A stretch of DNA of 64,000 nucleotides from Tritrichomonas musculus (GCA_039105265.1 JAPFFF010000016.1:1736001-1800000); one strand, 5' to 3'. Counted from the first letter of the stretch, positions 30,393 to 38,779 are shown. The notes: generated from the letters alone by a model not told the origin. Numbers and translations: made by a program.

Positions 30393-30836
30393 TTATTTTT
30401 CGCCTTTTCTCTTATAGCAATGCTTGAATCTCCAAGTTGACGATTTAATTTTAGGATTTCCATTACTATCGAAATTAATTTTCAACGTATTTCCATCTTT
30501 ATCTATGGCTAAGAAAGCTTGTGACGTTTTCTTACGAACGAACACTCCAACTGAATCCAAAATACTAAGGATATCAGATTCAGAATACCAATTCAGAGTT
30601 CGTTTACATAAAATCATGTTACCAAGAATCATAAATCTTCCATCATTTTTTAACATTTTTTTGAGGTCGTTAATTCCATTTTCCAGTTTGGTAATCTCTT
30701 GGAGAGTGTATTTCTTCCTTCCTTTTTTGACGGGTTTATCTAATTCAACGTTTTCAACATGAGTAATTTTATTTCCCAATGCTGAATTAATACGAATATA
30801 TCCACCACAAATCATAATTTGTTTATTTCCAGACAT
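30393..30836 (-). CDS. Hypothetical basic protein
   Basis: This 147-aa, lysine-rich protein has a helical centre (LQEITKLENGINDLKKMLKN) between beta-rich ends and finishes WRFKHCYKRKGEK. It has no recognised family or catalytic motif; DNA or RNA binding is possible from the charge. It is divergent from 30865 across 28 bp of A/T-rich DNA. Confidence 0.6.
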   Translation of the reverse strand: MSGNKQIMICGGYIRINSALGNKITHVENVELDKPVKKGRKKYTLQEITKLENGINDLKKMLKNDGRFMILGNMILCKRTLNWYSESDILSILDSVGVFVRKKTSQAFLAIDKDGNTLKINFDSNGNPKIKSSTWRFKHCYKRKGEK

Positions 30837-30864
30837 TTTCTTATATTTTTAAAATTGTAAAAAA

Positions 30865-31113
30865 ATGGAAAACAAAAAAATAGAGTTAGAAAATTTAAAT
30901 AACATTTTGTTTTTATTATTGGAATGGAGATTTGCAAGAACTATTTGGACAAGACAATATTGGATGACAAATATTTTATTATTAGCAAGAGAAGAATTTG
31001 ATAGACAATTTATTGATGAATTTCGAAATGTTGAAAGAAACGATGAGAATTTTATTAATCAATTAGAGCAAATAATTTTAGAACGATTAGAAAATGTAAT
31101 TCATTCAATTTAA
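30865..31113 (+). CDS. Small EWR-family protein, copy 1
   Basis: This 82-aa helical protein contains LLLEWR, then F.R.FIDEF and ILERLENVI. The 83-aa protein at 39377-39628 has LILEWR, F..SFLDKF and VLKEIETID in the same order, so the two appear to be paralogues about 8 kb apart on opposite strands. The function is unknown. The ATG follows ATATTTTTAAAATTGTAAAA. Confidence 0.6.
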   Translation: MENKKIELENLNNILFLLLEWRFARTIWTRQYWMTNILLLAREEFDRQFIDEFRNVERNDENFINQLEQIILERLENVIHSI

Positions 31114-31170
31114 TGTTAACCGTTATGTCTCAGAAAAATATTTGGTCAAATGGTCAGGCCATTTTAATAA

Positions 31171-31386
31171 ATGTTCCCTTTGTTCTTCGTCCTCATGACA
31201 AAATTATACCAACCAAATGGAAATGTTTTTGATGACATTGAAGGAAGTCTTCGTCGGATTGAATATTTATCCGATATGAGTTATACTTTCTCATTCATTA
31301 ACCAAGTTTTAAATACAGTAATGTTGATCACATTGTTGATTTTTGCTTGTGTTCTTGCTGAAATCAGAAAGAAAGTTCAAATTTAA
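31171..31386 (+). CDS. Small membrane protein
   Basis: This protein of 71 aa (63 aa if it starts at the ATG at 31195, MTKLYQPNG) has a polar front half and one C-terminal transmembrane segment (VLNTVMLITLLIFACVLAEI) followed by a short basic tail. It is a single-span tail-anchored type. Comparable one-span proteins lie at 13231 (element A) and 38780 (element C). It may sit in a membrane used during particle assembly or entry; this is inferred. Confidence 0.6.
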   Translation: MFPLFFVLMTKLYQPNGNVFDDIEGSLRRIEYLSDMSYTFSFINQVLNTVMLITLLIFACVLAEIRKKVQI

Positions 31387-31427
31387 TAAAAAATTCATAC
31401 CAAAATATTTTGTTTTATTTTTTTAAA

Positions 31428-31673
31428 ATGAATGACTTACAAAAATTGTTCCACTATACTGTTGAATATTTTGAAACACATTCCCAAGAGGAAAAAGCTA
31501 AATTGGTAGAAAAAGCTTATCTCTTAGTGTATGATATGGAAGATGATGAATTTATTGAAGAAGTTTTAGAAGATATTAATGATGAAGTTTTTATGCAAAA
31601 GGTTCAAGAATATGTCTTTTATAAATCACAGTTAAAAAATCAAATATATGGTGTGAATTTTTATCACATATGA
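31428..31673 (+). CDS. Small acidic helical protein
   Basis: This 81-aa protein was called from the ATG at 31428, which follows a T-rich AATATTTTGTTTTATTTTTT tract; the frame opens six codons earlier. The sequence is helical and strongly acidic (VYDMEDDEFIEEVLEDINDE). Its TGA overlaps an ATG just before the next gene (ATGAAAATGG), so the two are tightly packed and probably co-expressed. The family is not recognised. Confidence 0.55.
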   Translation: MNDLQKLFHYTVEYFETHSQEEKAKLVEKAYLLVYDMEDDEFIEEVLEDINDEVFMQKVQEYVFYKSQLKNQIYGVNFYHI

Positions 31674-31675
31674 AA

Positions 31676-31840
31676 ATGGCATTTGGCGAATTTATGAAAA
31701 AAATATCTGGAAAAACACCATCAACACCATATACTCCTAAACCTGTAGTTTTTACAACTCCATCTCCACAAACAATGGAAGAAATATCGTCTGGAAAACC
31801 AAAATGGAATCCTGGTAATTTTCGAAGATATCTAAAATAA
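31676..31840 (+). CDS. MAFG-tagged small protein 1
   Basis: This 54-aa protein begins MAFGEFMKKISGK, then a Pro/Thr-rich linker and a basic end (NPGNFRRYLK). The N-terminal MAFG(E/T)F.KK motif recurs in 31863-31976, 33957-34280 and 56265-56666, although the remaining sequences differ. The N-terminus can form an amphipathic helix. The longest family member resembles adenovirus protein VI, so membrane interaction or capsid interior attachment is a reasonable guess. Confidence 0.6.
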   Translation: MAFGEFMKKISGKTPSTPYTPKPVVFTTPSPQTMEEISSGKPKWNPGNFRRYLK

Positions 31841-31862
31841 AATATTTTATCCAATAATAAAA

Positions 31863-31976
31863 ATGGCTTTTGGAGAATTTGCGAAAAAAATCAAATGTAC
31901 TCAAGCAAGTGATTGTGCTGTTCACCCAACAATTCATGCTGTTCGAGAACGTTTAGAAAGATTAAGTAATAGTTAA
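31863..31976 (+). CDS. MAFG-tagged small protein 2
   Basis: This 37-aa protein reads MAFGEFAKKIKCTQASDC and then a basic helical end (VRERLERLSNS). It shares the MAFGEF.KKI tag with its upstream neighbour, 22 bp away, and with the pVI-like protein at 56265. It contains two Cys (residues 12 and 18). It may be a degenerate or specialised copy of the tag family. Confidence 0.5.
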   Translation: MAFGEFAKKIKCTQASDCAVHPTIHAVRERLERLSNS

Positions 31977-32013
31977 AATAATTGAGATATAAATTTTTTT
32001 AAATTGTCAAAAA

Positions 32014-32268
32014 ATGGAGATATTAAAAAGCGCTATTGATACTTACTTTAATAATATCTTTAAAAAAATAAATATGTTATGTTGGGATATCAATGATAAA
32101 TATTTAAGTCAATACACTTTGGATGAAACTGTTCATCTTTTAAATAATATTCATGTTTACGAAGAGAGTCTAAAAGACATACAAACAAGAATTGAATTAG
32201 CATTATTGAGTGTTCAAAATCATGAAAAAAATTTAAAAAATATCCAAAAACATCTTCACTCAGGATGA
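32014..32268 (+). CDS. Small helical protein
   Basis: This 84-aa, all-helical, coiled-coil-like protein has LHLLNNIHVYEESLKDIQTR. Its end overlaps the 3' end of the integrase gene on the other strand by 13 bp. It may be a distant relative of 12342-12587 in element A (same length and helix pattern). The start follows a T-rich tract. The function is unknown. Confidence 0.5.
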   Translation: MEILKSAIDTYFNNIFKKINMLCWDINDKYLSQYTLDETVHLLNNIHVYEESLKDIQTRIELALLSVQNHEKNLKNIQKHLHSG

Positions 32269-33662
32269 ATTCTAAAACGAGGTAAGAATTGGTCTTCACC
32301 ATCTTCGGCATTAACAACATGATATTTCCCATATTCAAATCCATTAATAAACCATAAACCGGGCTGAATAATTGACCGTCTCTTTTTCATTGGGTCTTTT
32401 CCATTATAAATTTTTACGTATTCAAAATCTGGTATATGAAAACCAGGTTTATTCATAATATTATAATTTTTTTGAAGAATTCTTCGAGTTATGTGTGCTT
32501 CTAAGTCTGGGTCATTTTGAGCCATTATTGGTGAACATTCCATTCCAGACATCTTTGAAAGGGTTTCATGGGGTGCATTATTGTATTGATAAACTAAATC
32601 ATCCATTACATCTGGAGTTATTTTTGGTATTTTTGCTGTATAAGCCATATCTCGAAGAGTTCGAATAACTCTATCAATGATTCCCAAAGAACTATGTAAA
32701 GGTTCTGTTTTATTGTTTTTATTTTGAGCCATAAAATCATCATAAACCATTTTTTTCTGTCTTTCAACAGTTTCTATTGTACATCCAAATTTAGCCATAA
32801 AATCGATTGTCTCTTGAGATAGAAAACCAGGTTCAGCATCCCCTTTTAAGAGTTTTGGTTTCCATCCTTGTTCCAAAAGTTTTGATAAACCCCTAATTAT
32901 TGAATTTGTTGTTTTGAGATATTTTGAGGATACCCCTCCTTTATCAGCAACATTTTGATTTAGCATTGTACAATACACATATCTAGTATTCACGTTAATA
33001 GCAATTAAATAACAAAATTTATATTCAAACATTAAATCAATCAAGTATGTATTTGATGGGGCAGCTGCATGAAGCATAAATTTTTGATTCTTTTTTATGG
33101 GAAATGTATATGTAGGGGTATCCAAAGATACAGCTTCATCTAAATCAAGATTTAATTTTTTTAATGAATTTATTTTATTTTTACTCCGGAATGCAAAAAA
33201 CTTAACTGGGTGATGAGTGGGTTCATATTGAATCAAATTTCCAGGATTACTGTTTAACTTTTTCAGATAAATTTGATACCATTCATCCAGAGAATGTTTG
33301 TCTCTATCTTTTTTCCAACCTTTTGTTAATCTTTCAAATTCTTTTTCAGATAATTCTCCCTCATAATTTCCATTAAATGAAACATAGTCGTCAAGTTTCC
33401 TCTCAAAAGAATCAGAATCATCAACAATTAATTTCTCCTTTTTTGGTTCTTGATAAGAGTAGTTGTCTTGATAAAGTTTTTGATATTCATGAAAAATGTT
33501 TTTGAGTTCTTCAGGATTTTCGATACTTAAGATTCTGCCATCTTTCAAATTTCGGACTTGTTCGAATGATTTAAATCTTGCTCTTTTCCTTGTTTCAGAC
33601 ATTAAATAATTCCATAATTTTTGACCATGTTCACTAAAATTTTCAAATTCGTCATCGCTCAT
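32256..33662 (-). CDS. Retroviral-type (rve) integrase of element C
   Basis: This 468-aa protein is the counterpart of the element B integrase with a shorter N-terminus. The core has TYLIDLMF (D209), LLKGDAEPGF (D275) and GIIDRVIRTLRDM (D330). As in B, the third acidic position is Asp and the gap from the second is long (54 residues), with an insert around YDDFMAQNKNNKTEP. The C-terminal tail has PMKKRRSIIQPGLWFINGFE and QFLPRFRIHPE, matching B. It should catalyse insertion of element C. The ATG is 49 bp from the divergent small basic gene at 33712. Confidence 0.9.
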   Translation of the reverse strand: MSDDEFENFSEHGQKLWNYLMSETRKRARFKSFEQVRNLKDGRILSIENPEELKNIFHEYQKLYQDNYSYQEPKKEKLIVDDSDSFERKLDDYVSFNGNYEGELSEKEFERLTKGWKKDRDKHSLDEWYQIYLKKLNSNPGNLIQYEPTHHPVKFFAFRSKNKINSLKKLNLDLDEAVSLDTPTYTFPIKKNQKFMLHAAAPSNTYLIDLMFEYKFCYLIAINVNTRYVYCTMLNQNVADKGGVSSKYLKTTNSIIRGLSKLLEQGWKPKLLKGDAEPGFLSQETIDFMAKFGCTIETVERQKKMVYDDFMAQNKNNKTEPLHSSLGIIDRVIRTLRDMAYTAKIPKITPDVMDDLVYQYNNAPHETLSKMSGMECSPIMAQNDPDLEAHITRRILQKNYNIMNKPGFHIPDFEYVKIYNGKDPMKKRRSIIQPGLWFINGFEYGKYHVVNAEDGEDQFLPRFRIHPE

Positions 33663-33711
33663 TTATTTTTTTATTTTTAAAGTGTATGATTTGATTTTTT
33701 CTCTATGAAAA

Positions 33712-33954
33712 ATGGATGTTCAACATTCAGAAAGATTACCCCCTTTGAAAAGACCTCATGAAAGAAAAACATTTGCTACTCCAACATTAAAAATAATTCA
33801 TTCAAGAATTCAATATTATTACAAAGTTTTAAAGAATGACCCACCTGAGGATCCAAAAAAAATTCAAAGATATGAAAAAATTAAATCCAAATATGAGCAG
33901 TCATTAAAAGTTCGAAAATTATTAAAAAATGCAATAAAGAATTTGTATCTGTAA
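33712..33954 (+). CDS. Small basic protein divergent from the integrase (element C copy)
   Basis: This 80-aa basic protein has LPPLKRPHERKTFATPTLKI, HSRIQYYYKVLKND and a SLKVRKLLKNAIKN end. It aligns with 19772-20020 in element B along its whole length. In both elements the gene lies head-to-head with the integrase. This makes it a strong candidate for an integrase co-factor, though no known excisionase or DNA-bending fold is evident from the sequence. Confidence 0.8.
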   Translation: MDVQHSERLPPLKRPHERKTFATPTLKIIHSRIQYYYKVLKNDPPEDPKKIQRYEKIKSKYEQSLKVRKLLKNAIKNLYL

Positions 33955-33956
33955 TT

Positions 33957-34280
33957 TTACTTATCTTTTCTATCATCTGGACGACTTGGATTATAAGGAT
34001 TTTTGGGAGGTGGAGCAGGAGTTGAGGGTGGTGGAGGGGATGGTTGAGGGTCTTTTGGTATTACATTTCCATTATCATCAAAATAGGTATATCCATCATT
34101 ACCGAAATATTGAGAGACAGGATTGTTTGAATTATCGAATTTAGGAATTTTTTCAGCAATTTTTCCGACGACAGGAATTTTTTCAATTACTGACTTTGTT
34201 TTATTCCAACCATGTTTAAAACCATCAGCAAAATCTTTTGCACCTTCTTTTAATTTTTTAAAGAATGTACCGAAAGCCAT
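33957..34280 (-). CDS. MAFG-tagged protein 3, pVI-like
   Basis: This 107-aa protein begins MAFGTFFKKLKEGAKDFADG, an amphipathic helical region, then VIEKIPVVGKIAEKIPKFDN, a YTYFDDNGNV turn, and a long Pro-rich tail (PSPPPPSTPAPPPK). The front half resembles the membrane-active N-terminus of adenovirus-type minor capsid protein VI in character, without clear residue-by-residue identity. An AAAATATTTTT motif lies about 17-29 bp before the ATG. A virion-interior or membrane-interacting role is inferred. Confidence 0.6.
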   Translation of the reverse strand: MAFGTFFKKLKEGAKDFADGFKHGWNKTKSVIEKIPVVGKIAEKIPKFDNSNNPVSQYFGNDGYTYFDDNGNVIPKDPQPSPPPPSTPAPPPKNPYNPSRPDDRKDK

Positions 34281-34296
34281 ATTTTTTCATTCGTTT

Positions 34297-34309
34297 TAAA
34301 AATATTTTA
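34297..34309 (-). promoter_or_regulatory. A/T promoter-like motif
   Basis: The coding-strand sequence AAAATATTTTTAAAA lies upstream of the MAFG protein at 33957-34280. It matches the motif before the capsid and fibre genes. Confidence 0.5.
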
Positions 34310-34413
34310 TGATTGTTTTTTTTTTATGTGGTCTGTTAAGTATAGATTACCTTATTCCTTTCAATTATTTCGGTTCATCAATTCATTATTTATTTATCTC
34401 GGATAAAAGAAAC

Positions 34414-36813
34414 ATGACTGAACCAGCAAATAAATCAGGAATAGTATTATTTGTAGATAGTTTTTCTTGGCCAAAAAAGAAATCCCCATTACAAATCAAT
34501 TATGATGCAATAGATAAATGGCTCTTTGATAAAAGTTCTTTTAATGAAGTATTAGGACTTGATACACATTATCATTTATATTTTGATTTTGATTCGATAT
34601 CCAATGACGAAGAATATCAAGATGTTTTAAATTGGTTGGAGTCATTAAAAGATGTTTTTGGACCCTATACAATTGGTGGGTATACGAATTCTAATGCTTT
34701 TGCAATGGAAACAGGATTAAGATTATTTAAAGATGGAGAACATTTTTGTTCAATTCATGTGATATTCTATACAACCAAAATCCAAGGCTCAGAAATTCAA
34801 GAAATCATGAAACATAATAAAAAAACTGGTTTTGAATACAACGTTCATCGTTTATGTGACCCAAATGTTTACAAACTTAATTCAAGACAACTTTTTCGAC
34901 ACTCATTATCAAATAAAATTTTTGGTTCAAATGATGCAGGCAATAAATTAAATCATGGAAATTTATTAAATTGTGCTAAACCATCTCAACATATTGTTCA
35001 AATAAAAGGTGATGAAAAAGAAATCACAAGAGATGATTGGTTAAAAGTTTTCCACAAAAAAGACGAAATCAAAAAAATTACACCAGAATTTTTGTCAACA
35101 AAGGATATTGACCCAGATGAATTTGAAATAAATAATGACTTAATAAAAATGTCATCAAATGAACTATTACTGTTAATGAATGAATTTGAACCAACATTTG
35201 AAAATTTCGAAAAAGTGATGATTAATTTATTTCACTCTCCATTTGAAAAGAAATTCATAACAAATCTAGTTAAAGAATGGTATTTTCAAAATGATGACCA
35301 TCATAATTTAAATACTGTTGATGTTTATTCCGATCAATATTATACAAAAGAAGACTCAAATAAATGGTTTTTCTCTATTATGAAACATTTAGAGCATGAT
35401 GTTAAAATAAAATATCTTGAACGATATTCAATTAATACAATAGATGAAAATGCCAAAGTTGATTTGACCGACACTTTTTCATTATATGATATCCGTCATA
35501 AAAATTATAAAAAGAAAGATGGAATAAGGGTAGGTGAATTCTTATCTGATTTAAAAAGAGTCCTTATTATTGTTGATACAGCAAAAACGTTATATTTTTT
35601 GAAAGATTTGCAGGACGATGATAATTCAATGAAATTTGCACCTCTTGATGATTATTCATTTGAAAACAAGCTGAAAACAATAAATTTAGGATTTTATATG
35701 GATAAGAAGAAAAAGAAAACAATCAATGCCTTTCAAGTTTATTCAGCCGGTCAAAATAAAAACATCTTTATGAAAAGACAAATCAAGTTTTTCTCAGAAA
35801 ATCCTGACTTTTTCTGTGTTTTTCATGGATATCGTTATCAACCACTTGAAACAGTTGATATGCCATTGATACAGCCCTTCTTGAATCATATTAAAGAAAT
35901 CATTTCTGATAACAATGAAGAATTGAATGAGTTTATCTTAAATTGGATATCGTATATCATTCAAAATCCAAGTGGCAAAACAGAATCTGCTATTGTTTTG
36001 ACTGGCAAATATGGGTCTGGCAAAAATACTTTCACAAACACAATATGTGAATTATTAAAAGATTATTCAATTGATAATGTCAATAAAATTGATGAAATTG
36101 TTGGGAGGAACAATTCTTTATTGGAAAATCGAAAGTTAATAATTTGTAATGAGTTATCATCTGCGGATTCAAATCAATATATCGATTTTGATACTCTCAA
36201 ATCAATAATCACTGAGAAATCCATAATCATATCAGAAAAATATCAACCATCACGACCTGCTGAAAATGTTGTAAATTTGATTTTCCTCTCGAATCATGAT
36301 TGTCCAATACAAATCTTAAAAGGAGATAGACGATATGTTGTTTCTGAAACATCTGATGCAAGAATTAATGATTCACAATATTTTGGAATGCTTGATAAGA
36401 TAATACATACTGAAGGATTCTATTCCAATTTATTCACATTTTTTAATACCAGAGATATTTCCAATTGGGATAAAAGAAAATTACCACAAACTGAAGCAAG
36501 AAACAGAGTCATTAATAATTCCAAAAGTTCTTACGAAATGTTCATATCTGAAAGACTCGATAAATTTAAACAAGGTTATGCAAAAAAAGATGCATATTTG
36601 GACTATAAAAATTATGCACGTGAGATGGGTTTTCGTGAGTGTCGATGTACCACATTTTATACCAAAATGGACCCCTTTTGTTTATCAGATTTTAGAATTA
36701 AAGATTCTGGAAAACGAACAAGGGGCTTCAAACTCAAAGATCAATACATCGAACAATTTGAAAAAGATCAAGATGAAGAAATCATTCCTGAGGAATTATT
36801 AAATCCTGAATAA
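34414..36813 (+). CDS. Primase-SF3 helicase (D5-like) of element C
   Basis: This 799-aa replication protein was called from the ATG at 34414 (MTEPANKSGIV), because the 35 codons before it are hydrophobic T-rich sequence. The N-terminal AEP primase domain has YFDFDSI (about 54-60), CSIHVIF (about 112-118) and DPNVY...SRQLFRHSLSNK (about 150-170), matching the NCLDV-type primase pattern. The C-terminal superfamily 3 helicase has Walker A TGKYGSGKN (about 530-538), Walker B KLIICNELSSAD (about 574-585), motif C NLIFLSNHD (about 622-630) and the following KGDRRYVV. The last 100 residues look like a winged-helix tail. It should unwind DNA and prime synthesis. Virophages and Polinton-like viruses use such proteins; classic Mavericks use protein-primed PolB instead. 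Confidence 0.9.
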   Translation: MTEPANKSGIVLFVDSFSWPKKKSPLQINYDAIDKWLFDKSSFNEVLGLDTHYHLYFDFDSISNDEEYQDVLNWLESLKDVFGPYTIGGYTNSNAFAMETGLRLFKDGEHFCSIHVIFYTTKIQGSEIQEIMKHNKKTGFEYNVHRLCDPNVYKLNSRQLFRHSLSNKIFGSNDAGNKLNHGNLLNCAKPSQHIVQIKGDEKEITRDDWLKVFHKKDEIKKITPEFLSTKDIDPDEFEINNDLIKMSSNELLLLMNEFEPTFENFEKVMINLFHSPFEKKFITNLVKEWYFQNDDHHNLNTVDVYSDQYYTKEDSNKWFFSIMKHLEHDVKIKYLERYSINTIDENAKVDLTDTFSLYDIRHKNYKKKDGIRVGEFLSDLKRVLIIVDTAKTLYFLKDLQDDDNSMKFAPLDDYSFENKLKTINLGFYMDKKKKKTINAFQVYSAGQNKNIFMKRQIKFFSENPDFFCVFHGYRYQPLETVDMPLIQPFLNHIKEIISDNNEELNEFILNWISYIIQNPSGKTESAIVLTGKYGSGKNTFTNTICELLKDYSIDNVNKIDEIVGRNNSLLENRKLIICNELSSADSNQYIDFDTLKSIITEKSIIISEKYQPSRPAENVVNLIFLSNHDCPIQILKGDRRYVVSETSDARINDSQYFGMLDKIIHTEGFYSNLFTFFNTRDISNWDKRKLPQTEARNRVINNSKSSYEMFISERLDKFKQGYAKKDAYLDYKNYAREMGFRECRCTTFYTKMDPFCLSDFRIKDSGKRTRGFKLKDQYIEQFEKDQDEEIIPEELLNPE

Positions 36814-36909
36814 AAAGTAAATGATTTATTAATTGATATTTTTTTTTAAAAAATTCAGATCAAAAAAAAAATAAAAAATAAATAAAAATAAAATGAAGAA
36901 GGAAATTGT

Positions 36910-37239
36910 TTATTTATTCCATAAAATGTCGTTTTGGAGTTCTTTTTCTAAGAGATAAAGGAGACTTTTCTTTTTTATGCGTTGTTCTTCGATCATCGAC
37001 AATAAGTATTTTTGGTGTTTTGTTTTTTTCTTCCACCATCCGTTCAAGTTTGATAAATAAATCAAATGATTTATGTTTGAGTTGTAGTTTTTTTCGTTTT
37101 CTCGATATTGTTCCATGAGTTCTTTTAATTTCTCGGAGGGTTGCCGATTTGGTGGATCAGTATCAATGACTTTATCGATGTTCATTTCAATGCAAACGCG
37201 GTCGTACCATACGCGATCCCATAAATACACGGGAAACAT
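36910..37239 (-). CDS. Hypothetical helical protein
   Basis: This 109-aa protein has a Trp-rich start (YLWDRVWYDRV), a NRQPSEKLKELMEQYRENEK helix and a basic helical end. The family is unknown. It is the last of a run of minus-strand small genes (36910-39628). A copy of the ATAAAGTATTCAAA motif lies about 50 bp upstream (near 37289). Confidence 0.6.
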   Translation of the reverse strand: MFPVYLWDRVWYDRVCIEMNIDKVIDTDPPNRQPSEKLKELMEQYRENEKNYNSNINHLIYLSNLNGWWKKKTKHQKYLLSMIEEQRIKKKSLLYLLEKELQNDILWNK

Positions 37240-37413
37240 CTTTATTAAAAATGAACTTTTTGAAAAAAGATTTTATTGGGGGATAGAATAAAGTATTCAA
37301 ATAAACTGAATAAATCTTATCAAAAGTAAAAAAAAATAATTTAATTGAAAAAGTTATCTCCGCTAAAATGTAAAATAAAAATAAAACAAAAAAAAAGATT
37401 AAAAAAAAATTGC
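37240..37413. other. A/T-rich spacer with ATAAAGTATTCAAA motif
   Basis: This 174-bp non-coding region contains AATAAAGTATTCAAATAAAC near 37287-37306. Closely related sequence forms the inverted pair at 57864-57890 and 58398-58424. The rest is poly-A-rich. It is probably regulatory. Confidence 0.4.
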
Positions 37414-37782
37414 TTAATGTTTATTCAGCAAATACTCAATTGAGATAATTTCCATTGGATCTAGTTCTAGTTCTTCGTCTTGTTGTTGTGGCAGTTGTTG
37501 ATCTTCTTGTTGTGGCATTTGTAGTTCTTCGTCTTGTTGTTGCTGCTGTTGTTGTTCTTGTTGTTGCTGCTGTTGTTGTTCTTCTTCTCTCTTTTTCCTT
37601 TCTTCGATCTCTTTGAGAAGATTTTGATATATTTCTCGTCCATTACGTCTTGGATTTGGTTTGAATTTGTGAACGAGCAATTCGAGATTGTTGAGTGGAT
37701 ATGATGTCGGTTGAGCCAATGGATCATCACTTCGAACAAGAATGGCTCCCCATTTCCTGTGCTTCCAATTTCTGGAAAACAT
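37414..37782 (-). CDS. Glutamine-rich protein
   Basis: Residues 1-60 of this 122-aa protein have a basic, Trp-containing start (MFSRNWKHRKWGAI) and PNPRRNGREIYQNLL. A charged helix (EIEERKKREEEQ) runs into long Gln tracts and QQ(D)EEL repeats up to about residue 108. The poly-Gln is encoded by CAA and is unlikely to be folded. The function is unknown. It is first in a set of three genes each preceded by the same spacer of about 110 bp. Confidence 0.6.
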   Translation of the reverse strand: MFSRNWKHRKWGAILVRSDDPLAQPTSYPLNNLELLVHKFKPNPRRNGREIYQNLLKEIEERKKREEEQQQQQQQEQQQQQQQDEELQMPQQEDQQLPQQQDEELELDPMEIISIEYLLNKH

Positions 37783-37892
37783 TTAAAAAAATGAAAACGG
37801 TTTTGACAGCCTCATCTCAGAAAAAATTATCGGTAAAAAAAAATAATCAAAAATAAAAAAATAAAAAAATAAAAAATAATAAATTTAAATGT
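37783..37892 (-). promoter_or_regulatory. Duplicated spacer, copy 1
   Basis: The plus strand reads AAACGGTTTTGACAGCC, then TCATCTCAGAAAAAATTATC and a poly-A/T tail. Almost the same sequence occurs at 38232-38344 and 38681-38779. Each copy lies directly upstream of a small minus-strand gene, so it probably carries their promoter and the preceding gene's poly(A) region. Confidence 0.65.
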
Positions 37893-38231
37893 TTATTGAT
37901 TTAAAATCTTTCGAAGATCTGATTCGGTATCAGGTGGGAGATTGATTGTCCCGTATTCAGGTCCCTTCATATTGAGAATTAATAAATGCAAAATTGCACA
38001 TTGTTTCAATGACGTGAGAACATCTTTATTAGCCGTCTCGATTCGTTGAGGCAGATAAGTTAGTTGAGCTTTCTCAATTGGATGAAGATTCGTTTTTTTA
38101 GACAATTTGTCATAGTCTTTCTCGAGGAGAGATAGATGTTGTTCATACTGAGATAATGTTACTTTCTCCTTTGCGAGCATTTCCTCCAATTTTGCAAGCT
38201 GCATTGGATTAACAGTTACGTTGCGAGACAT
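37893..38231 (-). CDS. Small coiled-coil protein, tandem family copy 1
   Basis: This 112-aa protein has LSLLEKDYDKLSKKTNLHPI followed by E...L.YLPQRIETANKDV. The neighbours at 38345 (KKTHLRGIDRRLAATLPKQM) and 39054 (RTDLEKYRYPRLPNWI) share the same pattern, K.T.L..IE...L..LP..I, suggesting three paralogues from tandem duplication. It is all-helical and of unknown function. Confidence 0.6.
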   Translation of the reverse strand: MSRNVTVNPMQLAKLEEMLAKEKVTLSQYEQHLSLLEKDYDKLSKKTNLHPIEKAQLTYLPQRIETANKDVLTSLKQCAILHLLILNMKGPEYGTINLPPDTESDLRKILNQ

Positions 38232-38344
38232 AAAAAAATGGAAACGGTTTTGACAGCCTCATCTCAGAAAAAATTATCGGTAAAAAAAAATAATCAAAAA
38301 TAAAAAAAAATAAAAAATAATAAAAAAATAATAAATTTAAATGT
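38232..38344 (-). promoter_or_regulatory. Duplicated spacer, copy 2
   Basis: Nearly identical to 37783-37892: GGAAACGGTTTTGACAGCC, CTCATCTCAG and a long poly-A/T tail ending TTTAAATGTTTATTGATT. The spacer is better conserved than the genes it separates. Confidence 0.65.
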
Positions 38345-38680
38345 TTATTGATTATCGTTGTTATTATTCGAATTTTCTGATTCTTTGTTCTTCTGGATTT
38401 GAAGAGAGAGCATATGCGTAATTTTCGTTCTTTCCGTTTTCCAAAGTCTCATTTGTTTGGGTAGAGTCGCGGCCAATCTCCTATCAATCCCACGGAGATG
38501 TGTTTTTTTGGCAACAATCCGTATTAGTTCCTTATTCCAAATTTTGATTTTCCAATTTAGGAACTCGCGTCTTCGGATAAGTTCTGCAAATGGTAAATCT
38601 GGAACATCAAAAGACTTTGGCATTTGTTCGTTTATCTTATCGATGTAGTCTTGGACTTGTTCGCTTAATCGGGCATACAT
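38345..38680 (-). CDS. Small coiled-coil protein, tandem family copy 2
   Basis: This 111-aa, basic, helical protein has FLNWKIKIWNKELIRIVAKK followed by THLRGIDRRLAATLPKQM and an Asn-rich end (NSNNNNDNQ). It appears paralogous to 37893-38231 (shared KKT.L..I....L..LP pattern). The function is unknown. Confidence 0.6.
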   Translation of the reverse strand: MYARLSEQVQDYIDKINEQMPKSFDVPDLPFAELIRRREFLNWKIKIWNKELIRIVAKKTHLRGIDRRLAATLPKQMRLWKTERTKITHMLSLQIQKNKESENSNNNNDNQ

Positions 38681-38779
38681 TATAAAAAAATGGAAACGGT
38701 TTTGACAGCCTCATCTCAGAAAAAATTATCGGTAAAAAAAAATAATCAAAAATAAAAAAAAATAAAAATTAGTGTTTAT
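38681..38779 (-). promoter_or_regulatory. Duplicated spacer, copy 3
   Basis: Third copy of the GGAAACGGTTTTGACAGCC spacer, directly before the gene at 38345-38680. The A/T tail is a little shorter than in the other two. Confidence 0.65.

Noticed and set aside
31125-31235. Short frame starting MSQKNIW
   Set aside because: Overlaps the membrane protein gene in another frame and covers a CTCAGAAAAATATTT sequence more likely to be its promoter.
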